Source: Candidatus Bathyarchaeota archaeon | GTDB taxonomy: Archaea; Thermoproteota; Bathyarchaeia; Bathyarchaeales; Bathycorpusculaceae | Assembly: GCA_026014585.1 (NCBI GenBank) | Contig: JAOZIA010000002.1 | Location: 293,677 to 357,676 of the forward strand | Length of the DNA stretch: 64,000 nucleotides | Direction of reading: 5' to 3' | Shown: positions 7,566 to 16,782 of the stretch, one piece after another | How the letters are laid out: each line of letters begins with the position of its first letter | Numbering within the stretch: position 1 is the stretch's first letter | Notes under the pieces: generated by a model | What the model was told of the DNA's origin: nothing | What the model saw: the letters and a program-made list of their open reading frames with translations, nothing else | Databases searched by the model: none | Made by a program: the position numbers and the translations under genes

Positions 7566-9401
7566 ATGTTTAACAAGGAAGTTAAAAAGAAATCGTGGAC
7601 TTTTGCGGTTTTAGCAGTCCTTTTAGCCTCGATGCTATCTGCGGTGGTTTATTTTGGGTATACGCCAGGTGTATCGTTGCGGACTTTCTCATCTTATGAT
7701 GAATTGAACAGTTTTGTTGAAAGCAATTCACTCTATGGATACCCAAACAAGTGCCCAAGCTACATGAGCGAAGACGTACAAGCGGCTGGAGGAGATTCAG
7801 CCAGGTACTCAAACACTAATATTCAAGTTGCAGGAGTTGACGAAGCAGATACAGTGAAAACAGACGGTTACTTCATTTATGCCTCATCCAACGTACAACA
7901 CAGCGTTTACATAATGGATGCAAACCCACAAAATGCAAGCATTCTCTCAAAGATAACATTGCCTGAATTCTCAGAAGTAGCAGGCATATACCTAAGTCAA
8001 GACAGCACCAAAATAGTTGTTTTAGGAAGCAATAACACTCTACGCACAGCGACAGACATGTACTTAATTGAAAGTTATAGCACCTCAACCTTTGTTAAAA
8101 TCTATGACATTTCTGACAAAATGAACCCAGTTCTCGTCAGGGACTTTTCGGCAAGCGGAAACTATTTCAACTCAAGAATGATAGGAAACTATGTCTATGC
8201 AGTTCTGAATCAACCCGTCCAAGTAATCAATGATACAGCCACGTTACCCACAGTGTGCGAGGACAATATACGCACTAGCATACAGCCATCACAGATATAC
8301 TACATAGACAAAGAAGACAATTACTGCAACTACTTTAGCTACACCTCAATAGTTGGAATAAACATCAACAATAATGAGCAAACAGTAGCCAACTTAACTG
8401 TAATGATGGGCGGTGCCAGCAACCTCTACGTTTCCACAAACAACATGTACATTACCTGCTCAGGTCTAGCCACATACTCGCTTGTAGGCGGACAAAGTGA
8501 AGCCAACACTGAAATCTACAGGGTCCAACTTGAAGGAGAAACCTTAAGCTTTGATGCAAAAGGAAACATCCCCGGCAACATTTTAAACCAATACTCCATG
8601 GACGAGTCCAATGGCTACTTTAGAGCAGCAACAAATGTTTGGCGGGATGGAAAACAGCAAAACAACGTTTACGTCCTAAACATGGACCTATCAATTGTGG
8701 GTAAGCTTGAAAATCTTGCTTCAGGCGAAAGCCTGCATTCAGCCAGATTCATGGGCGACAAATGCTACTTAGTGACTTTCAAAAATGTGGATCCACTTTT
8801 CGTAATAGACCTAAGCCAACCCACCAACCCAAATGTTCTTGGTGAACTAAAAGTTCCAGGCTACTCTGACTATCTACACCCATACGATGACACACATCTA
8901 ATAGGCGTCGGCAAAGAAACCATTGAAACAGATGAAAGCGCGTTGTATCAAGGCTTAAAATTGTCCCTCTTTGATGTCAGCAACGTTAATGACCCCAAGC
9001 AGATGGCAAAAGTTGAAATCGGCGACAGAGGCACTGACTCTCCAGCACTGTCTGACCCTAAAGCGTTCCTATTTGATAGTTCAAAGAATTTACTGGTGCT
9101 TCCAGTTAATTTGGCACAGATATCAACAGATGAAGGTGACCAAGATTGGAGAAAAACAAGTTCCTATGGAACCACAGTTTGGCAAGGCGTATACGTGTAT
9201 GATTTGACTTTGAGTGGCGGTTTTGAACTGAAAGGCACCATTAGCCAGATAGATGCTCAGGTGAACCCAACTACAGAGCACAATAGTTGGATTACACGAG
9301 CGCTATACATAGACAACACCCTCTACACGGTCTCGGAACAAAAAGTGCAACTCAACAGCCTAACAGACATGGGCTTTATCGCTCAGATAGAACTTTCGTA
9401 A
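7566..9401 (+). CDS. Secreted protein with C-terminal beta-propeller domain (PF09826 type)
   Basis: 611 residues from ATG 7566, chosen because GGTG lies just upstream; GTG 7530 is an in-frame alternative. A basic N-terminus and one hydrophobic helix (SWTFAVLAVLLASMLSAVVY) form a signal anchor. The extracellular part has the family opening TNIQVAGVDEADTVKTDG and repeated DISDKMNPVLVRDF / DLSQPTNPNVLGEL / DVSNVNDPKQMAKV blades. Function of the family is unknown; binding or scaffold roles on the surface are plausible. The membrane-bound wHTH gene just upstream may regulate it. Confidence 0.82.
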   Translation: MFNKEVKKKSWTFAVLAVLLASMLSAVVYFGYTPGVSLRTFSSYDELNSFVESNSLYGYPNKCPSYMSEDVQAAGGDSARYSNTNIQVAGVDEADTVKTDGYFIYASSNVQHSVYIMDANPQNASILSKITLPEFSEVAGIYLSQDSTKIVVLGSNNTLRTATDMYLIESYSTSTFVKIYDISDKMNPVLVRDFSASGNYFNSRMIGNYVYAVLNQPVQVINDTATLPTVCEDNIRTSIQPSQIYYIDKEDNYCNYFSYTSIVGININNNEQTVANLTVMMGGASNLYVSTNNMYITCSGLATYSLVGGQSEANTEIYRVQLEGETLSFDAKGNIPGNILNQYSMDESNGYFRAATNVWRDGKQQNNVYVLNMDLSIVGKLENLASGESLHSARFMGDKCYLVTFKNVDPLFVIDLSQPTNPNVLGELKVPGYSDYLHPYDDTHLIGVGKETIETDESALYQGLKLSLFDVSNVNDPKQMAKVEIGDRGTDSPALSDPKAFLFDSSKNLLVLPVNLAQISTDEGDQDWRKTSSYGTTVWQGVYVYDLTLSGGFELKGTISQIDAQVNPTTEHNSWITRALYIDNTLYTVSEQKVQLNSLTDMGFIAQIELS

Positions 9402-9420
9402 AAATGCAGGGTTATCCCCC

Positions 9421-9441
9421 TCTTCTTTTCCTTTTTATTTT
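9421..9441. terminator. T-rich tract between convergent genes
   Basis: Pyrimidine-rich, T-heavy DNA in the 40 bp gap between the converging stops at 9401 and 9442. Archaeal transcription often ends at such T runs; here it would serve the plus-strand propeller gene. Confidence 0.4.
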
Positions 9442-11835
9442 TTATCGTTTTATTGCTGATATTTTCTTTGTCTTCAAATAAGGGTAGAGTTTTTCAGAGA
9501 TTTTGTAGAGCAAGCTCCCGATTGCTAATGCACATGCTGGATACGCTGGCAAGATGTACCAGTAAAGTTTTGTCTGCGCAACAGTAAACACTAAGAATAC
9601 AACAGCTATCCAAACAAAAACCAAAACGTCAGCCTTTACTTTTTTGAAGAAGCCTTTGAAGATACAAAGAGCAGTGGCAAAGGGCAGAAGGATTGCCCAG
9701 AGCAGGTTTTCGCCGTTGTATAGGTACTGGAAGTAGTAGGTGAAGTCGCCTACGTGTCCTTCAAGGCTGTTCACGCTTCTTAAATATCCAGAGTACAAAA
9801 AGGTCCAAAGCCAAAATTCCTCCCCAAATTTAATAGTCATGATTATAACCCAAGGCGCAAAAACCAGCAAACCAATACCCAAGAAAACTATGAAACGTTT
9901 GAAGCCGAACCGTATTTTCCGCTCAGACAGTATCAAGTAGCCTAAAAGGATTATGGGGATAAGTAAGGCTTGAACTTGCTTAGTCATTAAAGCTAAACCA
10001 AAAAGCAAACCACTCAAAATTAGGTAGCGGTTCCTGTTCTTGCCTGGCTCTCTGCTTAGAATGAAAACATAAATGCTTGCTATCATGAAAAATATAAGCT
10101 GCACATCAATCATGGCGCGTCTTGAGAATTCTATGTAGTTGGCAAATGTGCCTAAAACCAGAACAGACAGTGCACCAACATATGGGTTGTAGAGTTTTTT
10201 CCCTAAAAAGTAAAGCATACTCAAGGATAACATGCTAAAGATTACGCTGAAAAAGCGGGCGCCGAAGTTGTTTATTCCAAAAACTTGGAAGGAAAGAGAA
10301 ATCAGCCACATTTGTAGTGGGGGCTTGCCAATCCAGACTGATTGACCACCAAAACTCCAAGGTGTAATGTAATCACCTGTTTTGAGCATGTGATAGGCGT
10401 ATTGTGTGTAGGTTTGCTCGTCAGCTGCCCAAAGAGTCATATTCCCTAAGTTAATGAAATGTAGGGACGAAAAGCCCAAAATAGCCAAAACCACAATCAA
10501 ATCAAAATGTGCAATGTACCAAGGTACCTTTTTGTTTTCTAAAGTATCTGCAGGTTGTGTTTGATTTTTTTGTTTTGACCATAAGAATTTGGCAAAACCC
10601 GCAAGAATCACCGCAAACACTACAATGGAGACCATATCAAAAATTAATGTGGCATTTGTTCGGCGGGCATAGACTCTGGGGGCAGGATTATCTGCTGTTG
10701 CATTGCATAATTGAAAAGCGTAGAGGCTATAATCGTCTGAACCAACATATAGGGTGCTATTGAAGATTGCAGGGGATGAGTGGATTGCACCGTTTGTTTC
10801 CCAGTTCCATTTAATTTCTCCAGTGTAAGCATCAAGACAGTAAATGCTGTAGTCATCTGAACCAACATACACGTTGCCTTCACAAACGGTGGGGGATGAC
10901 CAAACCCAATACTCAGTGGCGGTTTGCCAAATCATTGTTCCATCTGTCGCGTTTAGGCAGTAAACGTTGTTGTCATCTGAACCAATGTAAACGCACCCAT
11001 AGGCAAGTGCAGGAGAAGAAGCTACCCAGTCAGACGTGTGAAACTGCCAAATTCCCGCGCCTGTGTAAGCGTTTAAGCATAAAACTGAACCATTGTTGGA
11101 GCCAAGGTAGACACGCCCATTTTGTACCGCGGGTGAACATAGACCATGGACAGTAAACACTTTCCATATTTCCTCCCCAGATGATGCGTTAACAGCATAA
11201 GTGTGGTAGTCAATTGAACCAAAATACACTATACCATCAGCATAGGCAGGTGAAGAATCGATCCCTCCATTGGTTGTGTATTTCCATATTACTGCGCCGT
11301 TTGAAGCATTAAGACAATAAAGGTTGCAATCTGCTGAGCCAACATAAACGTGGTCATCAACAATTAATGGTGAGGAACGTACCACATCCTCAACGTAACT
11401 TGTCCAATAAGGCATACCAGTGTACAGGTCTAAGCAAATGACGCTGGCGTTTATAGATCCGATGTAGATGCGACCAGCAATAATTGATGGTGAAGAGAAT
11501 TCTATGAGGCTGCCCGCTGGATAACACCATTTTGTTTTTCCAGAAGCAACGTCAAATCCGTAAACATGACCATCCCTTGAACCAACAACAACAATGCCAT
11601 CAGCTACTCCAGGAGAACATTGAACTGGTGCTCCTGTTCCATAACTCCACAGAAACTGTGCAGAATTTGTTGATGTTCCATTGTCTGTTGTGTAACCACT
11701 GCGGCTTGTGTCATAACGGAACTGCCAGTTATCGTTTGCTGTAACGCATGATACTTGAGTAGTGTAACATGCTTGGAGTAGAACAAACCCAATTAAAGCA
11801 AACAGTATCCAGCTACGAGGTTTCATATATTTCAT
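9442..11835 (-). CDS. PQQ-type beta-propeller fused to GT39-like membrane glycosyltransferase
   Basis: 797 residues. A signal-like helix (about 8-24) is followed by eight or so repeated blades of the form VGSxDxxVYCLNAxTGxxxW (to about residue 380), a PQQ-binding-like propeller predicted to lie outside. A membrane helix (about 398-420) then leads into a GT-C part with about ten helices. Its early loop WAADEQTYTQYA carries the acidic pair expected at a GT39/ArnT-type active site, and SRRAMIDVQLIF and an AMTKQ-like loop follow. It probably transfers sugar from a polyprenyl donor. The ATG at 11826 is an alternative start. The fusion is unusual. Confidence 0.82.
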   Translation of the reverse strand: MKYMKPRSWILFALIGFVLLQACYTTQVSCVTANDNWQFRYDTSRSGYTTDNGTSTNSAQFLWSYGTGAPVQCSPGVADGIVVVGSRDGHVYGFDVASGKTKWCYPAGSLIEFSSPSIIAGRIYIGSINASVICLDLYTGMPYWTSYVEDVVRSSPLIVDDHVYVGSADCNLYCLNASNGAVIWKYTTNGGIDSSPAYADGIVYFGSIDYHTYAVNASSGEEIWKVFTVHGLCSPAVQNGRVYLGSNNGSVLCLNAYTGAGIWQFHTSDWVASSPALAYGCVYIGSDDNNVYCLNATDGTMIWQTATEYWVWSSPTVCEGNVYVGSDDYSIYCLDAYTGEIKWNWETNGAIHSSPAIFNSTLYVGSDDYSLYAFQLCNATADNPAPRVYARRTNATLIFDMVSIVVFAVILAGFAKFLWSKQKNQTQPADTLENKKVPWYIAHFDLIVVLAILGFSSLHFINLGNMTLWAADEQTYTQYAYHMLKTGDYITPWSFGGQSVWIGKPPLQMWLISLSFQVFGINNFGARFFSVIFSMLSLSMLYFLGKKLYNPYVGALSVLVLGTFANYIEFSRRAMIDVQLIFFMIASIYVFILSREPGKNRNRYLILSGLLFGLALMTKQVQALLIPIILLGYLILSERKIRFGFKRFIVFLGIGLLVFAPWVIIMTIKFGEEFWLWTFLYSGYLRSVNSLEGHVGDFTYYFQYLYNGENLLWAILLPFATALCIFKGFFKKVKADVLVFVWIAVVFLVFTVAQTKLYWYILPAYPACALAIGSLLYKISEKLYPYLKTKKISAIKR

Positions 11836-12036
11836 TAAAGAGAAAAATCATGAGTTTAGCATATATTAAATTAATTGAAGTTACGGCTTAAACTTGCTTT
11901 AAGTTTTAGAGCCACCCAAATGCAAAAGCTCTCTAACGCATGTTGCTGTTACCAAACAACCACATAGCTTTAAGAACAAATCAGGGCTTTTTTAACTTGT
12001 TACTTTTTCTCCAAAAATATACGGGGGTGAAACGTT

Positions 12037-12354
12037 TTGAGCAGAAATGAAAATAAAGGAAAAGGAAAAATGACCGTTGCTGAAGCAGGCAGAAGAGGCG
12101 GAGAACGAACCGCAGAGACACACGGACGAGAATTTTATGAAGAAATTGGACGTAAAGGCGGCACAAAAGTAGCTGAAGAGCGTGGTTCTGAATTTTACAG
12201 CGAAATCGGCAGCAAAGGCGGTTCTGAACGTGCAAAACAGCACGAAGGCACTCCTGAAGCCAGAGGAAAAACTAGCTTAGAAGAAGCAGGTAAACGTGGA
12301 GGACAACGAGTCAGGAGTTTAATCCAAGCAGGAAAAAAACGCGAAGAAGAATAA
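12037..12354 (+). CDS. KGG-motif stress-type protein, long form
   Basis: 105 residues, very hydrophilic. It holds four KGG-type repeats (AGRRGGERTAE, IGRKGGTKVAE, IGSKGGSERAK, AGKRGGQRVRS), as in bacterial general-stress proteins such as GsiB and the con-10-like family. These are probably disordered protective proteins; the exact role is unknown. Start is TTG at 12037, preceded by GGGGGTG. First gene of a small cluster with a second KGG gene and a DUF2795 gene. Confidence 0.85.
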   Translation: MSRNENKGKGKMTVAEAGRRGGERTAETHGREFYEEIGRKGGTKVAEERGSEFYSEIGSKGGSERAKQHEGTPEARGKTSLEEAGKRGGQRVRSLIQAGKKREEE

Positions 12355-12465
12355 CTCTTTTTCAAAACGTTTTAGCTTTAAGCAAGACTACTTTTAAAGA
12401 ATCAGTGATTTTCGTTTATTTTCCAATGAATTTCTTAAATTTTTGGTTGGAGGTGAAAAACAGAA

Positions 12466-12636
12466 ATGGCATCTGACAGAAAATAGGGGAAGATGACCGT
12501 CGAAGAGGCAGGCAGGATGGGAGGATTAAAGACTGCCCGAACCCATGGAGAAGAGTTTTATAGTGAAATTGGAAGCAAAGGCGGACAACGTGTTCGTAAG
12601 CTTATTCAGAAAGGAAAAGAACTTGAAAATGAATAG
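12466..12636 (+). CDS. KGG-motif protein, short form, with in-frame TAG at codon 7
   Basis: A strong ribosome-binding site GGAGGTG (12449-12455) precedes ATG 12466. The frame reads MASDRK, TAG (12484-12486), then GKMTVEEAGRMGG and IGSKGGQRVRKLI to TAG at 12636. The part after the first TAG matches the N-terminus of the longer KGG protein (GKGKMTVAEAG). If translation cannot pass the TAG, it could start at ATG 12493, which has only AGGGGA two bases upstream, giving 47 residues. The feature is given with the long frame; the TAG may be readthrough, a mutation or a sequence error. Confidence 0.65.
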
Positions 12637-12682
12637 CCAAAATACGTTTTTGAACTTTTTCCATATTTGGAGGTGAAAGGTG

Positions 12683-12934
12683 ATGGGTGAAACCACAAGT
12701 CTTAGGGGACGCAAAGAGTACACGGATAAAAGCGGCAATTCGGGTCGTGTTAGCCCAGCTATAATTGAGAAGTATCTTGCAGGCATACATTATCCTGCCA
12801 CTAAAAGCGGTCTGGTAAGCAGCGCTAAAACTAATAATGCTCCAGATAACGTGATGAAAATGATAGATAAGTTGCCTGATAAAAGGTATAGTTCGCCTAT
12901 TGATATAACAAAAGAGATAGGGAAAATTGAATAA
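12683..12934 (+). CDS. DUF2795 domain protein
   Basis: 83 residues from ATG 12683, chosen because GGAGGTG sits at 12669-12675. The core from about residue 30 (KYLAGIHYPATKSGLVSSA, then DKLPDKRYSSPIDITKEIG) is the DUF2795 fold, a small helical domain often next to stress or KGG proteins. The N-terminal 25 residues are charged and Gly/Ser-rich, probably disordered. Third gene of the cluster, 46 bp after the short KGG gene. Function unknown. Confidence 0.8.
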   Translation: MGETTSLRGRKEYTDKSGNSGRVSPAIIEKYLAGIHYPATKSGLVSSAKTNNAPDNVMKMIDKLPDKRYSSPIDITKEIGKIE

Positions 12935-13149
12935 CTTTTTTTTAGTACCATTTTTTAAGTAGCGGTTTGGCGGCTTTTAACTGCAGGTTTCATGAAATTA
13001 TGTTTACAGTAGAACAGAGTGGCAAGTGGGTTTAGTTGCTTTGTTGTTGTTTAATTTTTGATTAATGTAACAGTTATATGGAACTTTTGATACTATGAAA
13101 GTCATTGCTTGTCAGTTATTGGATGGCTTTCTTGGAGGAACGATAAAAT

Positions 13150-13536
13150 TTGAGCAATGATGAAGGCGTTTCACGAATAAAAATCAAATTTATAATTGAA
13201 GGTTTAGGCGAGGCAGAAGGGGAACTGGTAAGATTTCTTGCACCCCGAACCATAGACATGCTTGCCCGCAAGTTTCCAATAATGGGCAGAGTGGCACTAT
13301 ACAAAGAGGAAATCTATTTTGAAATCCCCATAAAAATGGGTGAAGAAAAAGCCAAACCAAATGTGGAAACAGGAACCATAGCGTTTTGGCCAATGGGAAG
13401 CGCCCTTTGCGTGTTCTACGGAAAATCTCAACCATACAGCCCAGTTAGTGTGCTAGGAAAAATAACAAAGAACATAGAAATGTTCAGTCAAGTTAAAAGC
13501 GGAACAGCCATAAAAGTAGAACTAGTAAACGCTTAA
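13150..13536 (+). CDS. Cyclophilin-like fold protein
   Basis: 128 residues. RIKIKFIIEGLGEAEGELVR at the N-terminus, GRVALYKEEIYFEIPI in the middle and GTIAFWPMGSALCVFYGK near the C-terminus match the small archaeal/bacterial cyclophilin-like family (PF04126 type). Peptidyl-prolyl isomerase activity is not established for these. Start is TTG 13150 after GGAGG about 11 bases upstream. Converges with and overlaps the next gene by four bases. Confidence 0.75.
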   Translation: MSNDEGVSRIKIKFIIEGLGEAEGELVRFLAPRTIDMLARKFPIMGRVALYKEEIYFEIPIKMGEEKAKPNVETGTIAFWPMGSALCVFYGKSQPYSPVSVLGKITKNIEMFSQVKSGTAIKVELVNA

Positions 13537-14012
13537 AATGACAATGCACTGCCAGCCCACATATCAAGCAGTCGCGTGCATTCATCTTTAACAGTTGAGT
13601 CACTGCTTTTCTCTTTGAGAGCTTTTAGAAATTCTACACGTTTCTGGTTGGAACGTTTTTCAGCGTTACCGCCATAGTAAAGTGCTCCTTCAAGATATTC
13701 TTTCATGTGATAAGCTTTTTGGACAAAAAGACTGGCTGCATCAACAGGGTTTTCCACGGCGAACTTGTTTGCCCAAATGGCAACTTCAGTTTCACGTAAC
13801 TGAGTTAATCCGTCGATTTCCATTATTTTTCGGATGTAAGTTCTAAAGAAGTCTTTGCACCCCGCGGTTTCTATGAGGTTTAGGGTTTGGTTAACTTTTT
13901 CAGTAAAACTTGTAGTACCCTCAACTGTTATTTCATGCTTGTAGCCTTGGTCTACAAAGGCTTTGGCTTCTTGCACTTCTTTTGTTGTGTACACTCTATC
14001 TGGAAAACTCAA
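13533..14012 (-). CDS. Conserved-looking hypothetical helical protein
   Basis: 159 residues, helical, no membrane segment and no motif that I recognise. The N-terminus SFPDRVYTTKEVQEAKAFV and the C-terminal KALKEKSSDSTVKDECTRL are amphipathic. It lies 42 bp downstream of ribosomal S25e on the same strand and may share its transcript. Ends in TAA, convergent with the cyclophilin-like gene. Confidence 0.6.
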   Translation of the reverse strand: MSFPDRVYTTKEVQEAKAFVDQGYKHEITVEGTTSFTEKVNQTLNLIETAGCKDFFRTYIRKIMEIDGLTQLRETEVAIWANKFAVENPVDAASLFVQKAYHMKEYLEGALYYGGNAEKRSNQKRVEFLKALKEKSSDSTVKDECTRLLDMWAGSALSF

Positions 14013-14054
14013 TTTGAAACGCTCCTTAATAATAAAAGGGAAAAACGAAAAATA

Positions 14055-14384
14055 TTAGGCTGCTGGCTTGTAGATTTTCAGGTTGTGACTACCAGAAACC
14101 AGTTGCACTGCACCGTTTGCTTCAAGCTGCTCTAGAAAGTCTTTGGCTGTGCTGATTCGGATTCCGTACTTGGTTGACACCGCGTATGGCGTAAGCACGT
14201 TCATCTTTTTTATTTCAGCGACGATTCGTTGGTCTTTAGCATCTGGGGCAATAATGTTAATGGTTGTTTTCCGTTCTTTTTGTCCGCCAGCTGCTTTTTC
14301 TTTTTTCTTCTCGGCTTTAGCTTCGTTTTGAGTAGCCTGTTGCTTTTCCATCTGCTTTATGCCGATCTTCTTTTTTCCACCCAT
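14055..14384 (-). CDS. rps25e: 30S ribosomal protein S25e
   Basis: 109 residues. A Lys/Ala-rich N-terminal tail beginning MGGKKK is followed by the winged-helix core of S25e (KDQRIVAEIKKMNVLTPYAV, STKYGIRISTAKDFLEQLE, GAVQLVSGSHNLKIYKP). S25e is found in archaea and eukaryotes only and sits on the small-subunit head. It lies just downstream of the tetraether synthase gene on the same strand, 22 bp apart. Confidence 0.92.
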   Translation of the reverse strand: MGGKKKIGIKQMEKQQATQNEAKAEKKKEKAAGGQKERKTTINIIAPDAKDQRIVAEIKKMNVLTPYAVSTKYGIRISTAKDFLEQLEANGAVQLVSGSHNLKIYKPAA

Positions 14385-14406
14385 AATTTATCACTATTCG
14401 GCAACT

Positions 14407-15918
14407 CTAGATTGTCTGGCTTATTTCAACCTTATGTTTATCTTGCCACTCTTTGATGGGAATACCCATTTTCTTTTCCACTTCAGCTCGGTGGATAGAG
14501 TTCATAGTACAGAAAGGTATGATTCTACCATCCGGAACCGCATAGTGAATAACACAGCGCTGCACCCGTTCAAGGTCAAAATTGTATGGATCCATAAAGT
14601 GCATAGAGGAAATCAAAATTGCAGAACGGGCAAAGTCGCCAAGGGACTTGTAGTCACCATCCATGAGGACTTTGAGCACATATTTACGTAGAAAACTGAA
14701 TTTAATGTGCCTGGATGCACCTGCAAGTCGGATTTTAGCTTGGGTTTTGCTACCTTTGGATGCATCATTGTAGACGCTTTGGAGGGTACCAACGAATTTG
14801 TCGATGTTGCCGTACCGTGTGATTGGCGTGATTTTACCGTTTTCAACAAACACGAATGTTGCCATGCCGCAGTGTGGATGAGCAGTGAATTCAACATACC
14901 GTTTGTCTTTAATGGCTCCCACAGCTTTAGAGACGGGTACCACCACGGGAACAGGGTAGAAGTCGTCTGTTTTTATGATGCCGTCAGTTTGTTCTTCGAC
15001 TTTTTTCATGAAGTCAGGGATGGTGATGCGCATTTTTTCTCGTTTATCAGGGGGCAGGCGTCCGCAGAGAGAAACTGGCTGAATATTTATGCATCTGACG
15101 ACGTCGCTGTTTTTGGCGGCAAAGTTTATGATGTCACCTAGTTGCCCATCGTTTACTCCTTTTACGAGTGTGACGACAAGGACGACGCTGTTCCAGCCTG
15201 TCGCGCGAAGGTTCTCAATAGCCTTCATCTTGATGTCAAGCAAGTCAATGCCGCGGATGTACTTGTACACATCAGAGGTCAAGCCGTCAAATTGCAGATA
15301 AATAGTGCTGACACCTGCTTCTCTTAGTTCCTTGCAAAACTCGACATCTTGAGAGATACGTAAACCATTAGTGTTAACTTCAACATGATTAAAACCGAGT
15401 TCTTTGGCTTTGCGCGCCATCGCGGGGAGTTCTTTGCGGATGGTTGGTTCTCCACCGCTGAACTGAAGCGCCTGCGCAGGCACAGGTTTGGTTGAACGCA
15501 GATTTTCAAGCATACCCACAACCTGCTCCATAGTAGGCTCATACACATATCCCGCATAGTTCGCATTAGCAAAACATACAGGACATTTTAAGTTGCATCG
15601 ATTGGTGATGTCTATGATTGCTAGTGCAGTGTGTGATTTGTGGTCAGGGCAAAGTCCGCAGTCGCCGGGGCACCCCAGTTTTTCGGGGGTTCGAGGGTTT
15701 TCCACGCCTTCACCGTCGCAGCGGAATTTTTCTGCGCGGACGTATTGGTCGTAGTCTGACCAGTAAAGTTCTTGAAAGTGCCCATGTTCTGGGCAGTCTT
15801 TTTTGATGAATACTTTTCCGTCATCCTCAAAGATGGTTGCATCTATGGGTTTTAGACATTCAGGACAGAGACTTCTTGTTGGTTTTATGTCTTTCAATTT
15901 TTTTATCCTTCTGCACAC
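14407..15918 (-). CDS. tes: Tetraether lipid synthase (Tes), radical SAM
   Basis: 503 residues. Radical SAM enzyme that joins two archaeol chains tail to tail to form tetraether (GDGT) membrane lipids. Visible: an N-terminal Cys module (LCPECLKPIDA, KKDCPEHGHF), an auxiliary cluster region CPGDCGLCPDH, the SAM-cluster motif CNLKCPVC, and the QFSGGEPTIRKELP loop. A C-terminal Cys-bearing part includes HPHCGMATFVFV and RIIPFCTMNS. Length and Cys layout fit the Tes family. It is predicted to be a membrane-peripheral enzyme. Ends in TAG. Confidence 0.88.
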   Translation of the reverse strand: MCRRIKKLKDIKPTRSLCPECLKPIDATIFEDDGKVFIKKDCPEHGHFQELYWSDYDQYVRAEKFRCDGEGVENPRTPEKLGCPGDCGLCPDHKSHTALAIIDITNRCNLKCPVCFANANYAGYVYEPTMEQVVGMLENLRSTKPVPAQALQFSGGEPTIRKELPAMARKAKELGFNHVEVNTNGLRISQDVEFCKELREAGVSTIYLQFDGLTSDVYKYIRGIDLLDIKMKAIENLRATGWNSVVLVVTLVKGVNDGQLGDIINFAAKNSDVVRCINIQPVSLCGRLPPDKREKMRITIPDFMKKVEEQTDGIIKTDDFYPVPVVVPVSKAVGAIKDKRYVEFTAHPHCGMATFVFVENGKITPITRYGNIDKFVGTLQSVYNDASKGSKTQAKIRLAGASRHIKFSFLRKYVLKVLMDGDYKSLGDFARSAILISSMHFMDPYNFDLERVQRCVIHYAVPDGRIIPFCTMNSIHRAEVEKKMGIPIKEWQDKHKVEISQTI

Positions 15919-16007
15919 TAAGTGAATTATTAGTAGAAGCTCTTAAGAGCAGTGGACTTTATAATAATGTTTCCAAACATTTCCTAAGGTGAGTTGGGGG
16001 AAACCAA

Positions 16008-16757
16008 GTGTCAATTAATGAAGCCACAAGAGAAGCCCTGCGTGAAATGGGGTTAAACGCCTACGAAATAGACGCCTACATCACACTGCTAAAAGGTGGA
16101 GAAATGACCGCCATGGAAATCAGCCAAGAAGCCAAAGTCCCCTACAGCAAAATGTACGAAGTCCTAAACAGCCTAAAAGAAAAAGGATGGCTAAAAAGCG
16201 GAGAAAGCCGACCCACCAAATACTTCCCAGTACCCCCCCTAGAAGCTGCACGCTTCACCAAACTCCGCCTAGAAGACAAGTACCAAAACTGGGAAAACAC
16301 AGTTGCTGAAAACCTGCAACCACTGTTTGAAAAACGTGAGATTTTTGAACGTCCCGACATGCTTATCTTAAGGGGGCAACAAGCCGTTTTAAACAAGCTT
16401 GAAGAAGTCCTATCTAAATCATCTAAAGAAATCGTGGTTGCCGCGCCAGAATTCGCCAAAAACGTACTTACCTTAGCTGACCCATTGTTTAACACCATAA
16501 AAAAGACAGTTTCCCTCAAGTTTATGGCGGCTGGTCCAAGTGATGATTGGGCGTTTGTGAAAAAATTTGCAGCGGTAAGTGAGATGCGACTGCGCGACCA
16601 TATGTTTGGCGGTGGAATCATCGCTGACGGCAAAGAAGCCATGTTGTTTTTGGGCGAGGATAAGCCGACCCTTGTGATTTGGAGTAATCATGTGGGTCTT
16701 GTTGGGTTTGCACGGGAATACTTCCAGTTCTTGTGGGATTCCTCAGAAAAAATCTAA
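16008..16757 (+). CDS. TrmB-family transcriptional regulator
   Basis: 249 residues. The N-terminal winged helix (about 8-75: LREMGLNAYEIDAYITLL, AMEISQEAKVPYSKMYEVL) is typical of TrmB, followed by a short helical linker and a PLD-like effector domain (about 105-245). TrmB proteins often bind sugars, but this one lacks the longer sugar-binding tail, so the ligand is unknown. Start is GTG 16008 after an AAGGTGAG run. It is divergent from tes across a 90 bp gap. Confidence 0.82.
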   Translation: MSINEATREALREMGLNAYEIDAYITLLKGGEMTAMEISQEAKVPYSKMYEVLNSLKEKGWLKSGESRPTKYFPVPPLEAARFTKLRLEDKYQNWENTVAENLQPLFEKREIFERPDMLILRGQQAVLNKLEEVLSKSSKEIVVAAPEFAKNVLTLADPLFNTIKKTVSLKFMAAGPSDDWAFVKKFAAVSEMRLRDHMFGGGIIADGKEAMLFLGEDKPTLVIWSNHVGLVGFAREYFQFLWDSSEKI

Positions 16758-16782
16758 CGTACCCCACCTCACTAAAACAATA

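Noticed and set aside
14143-15806. Several plus-strand frames opposite S25e and tes
   Set aside because: Antisense shadows of strongly supported genes, with no motif or ribosome-binding site of their own.
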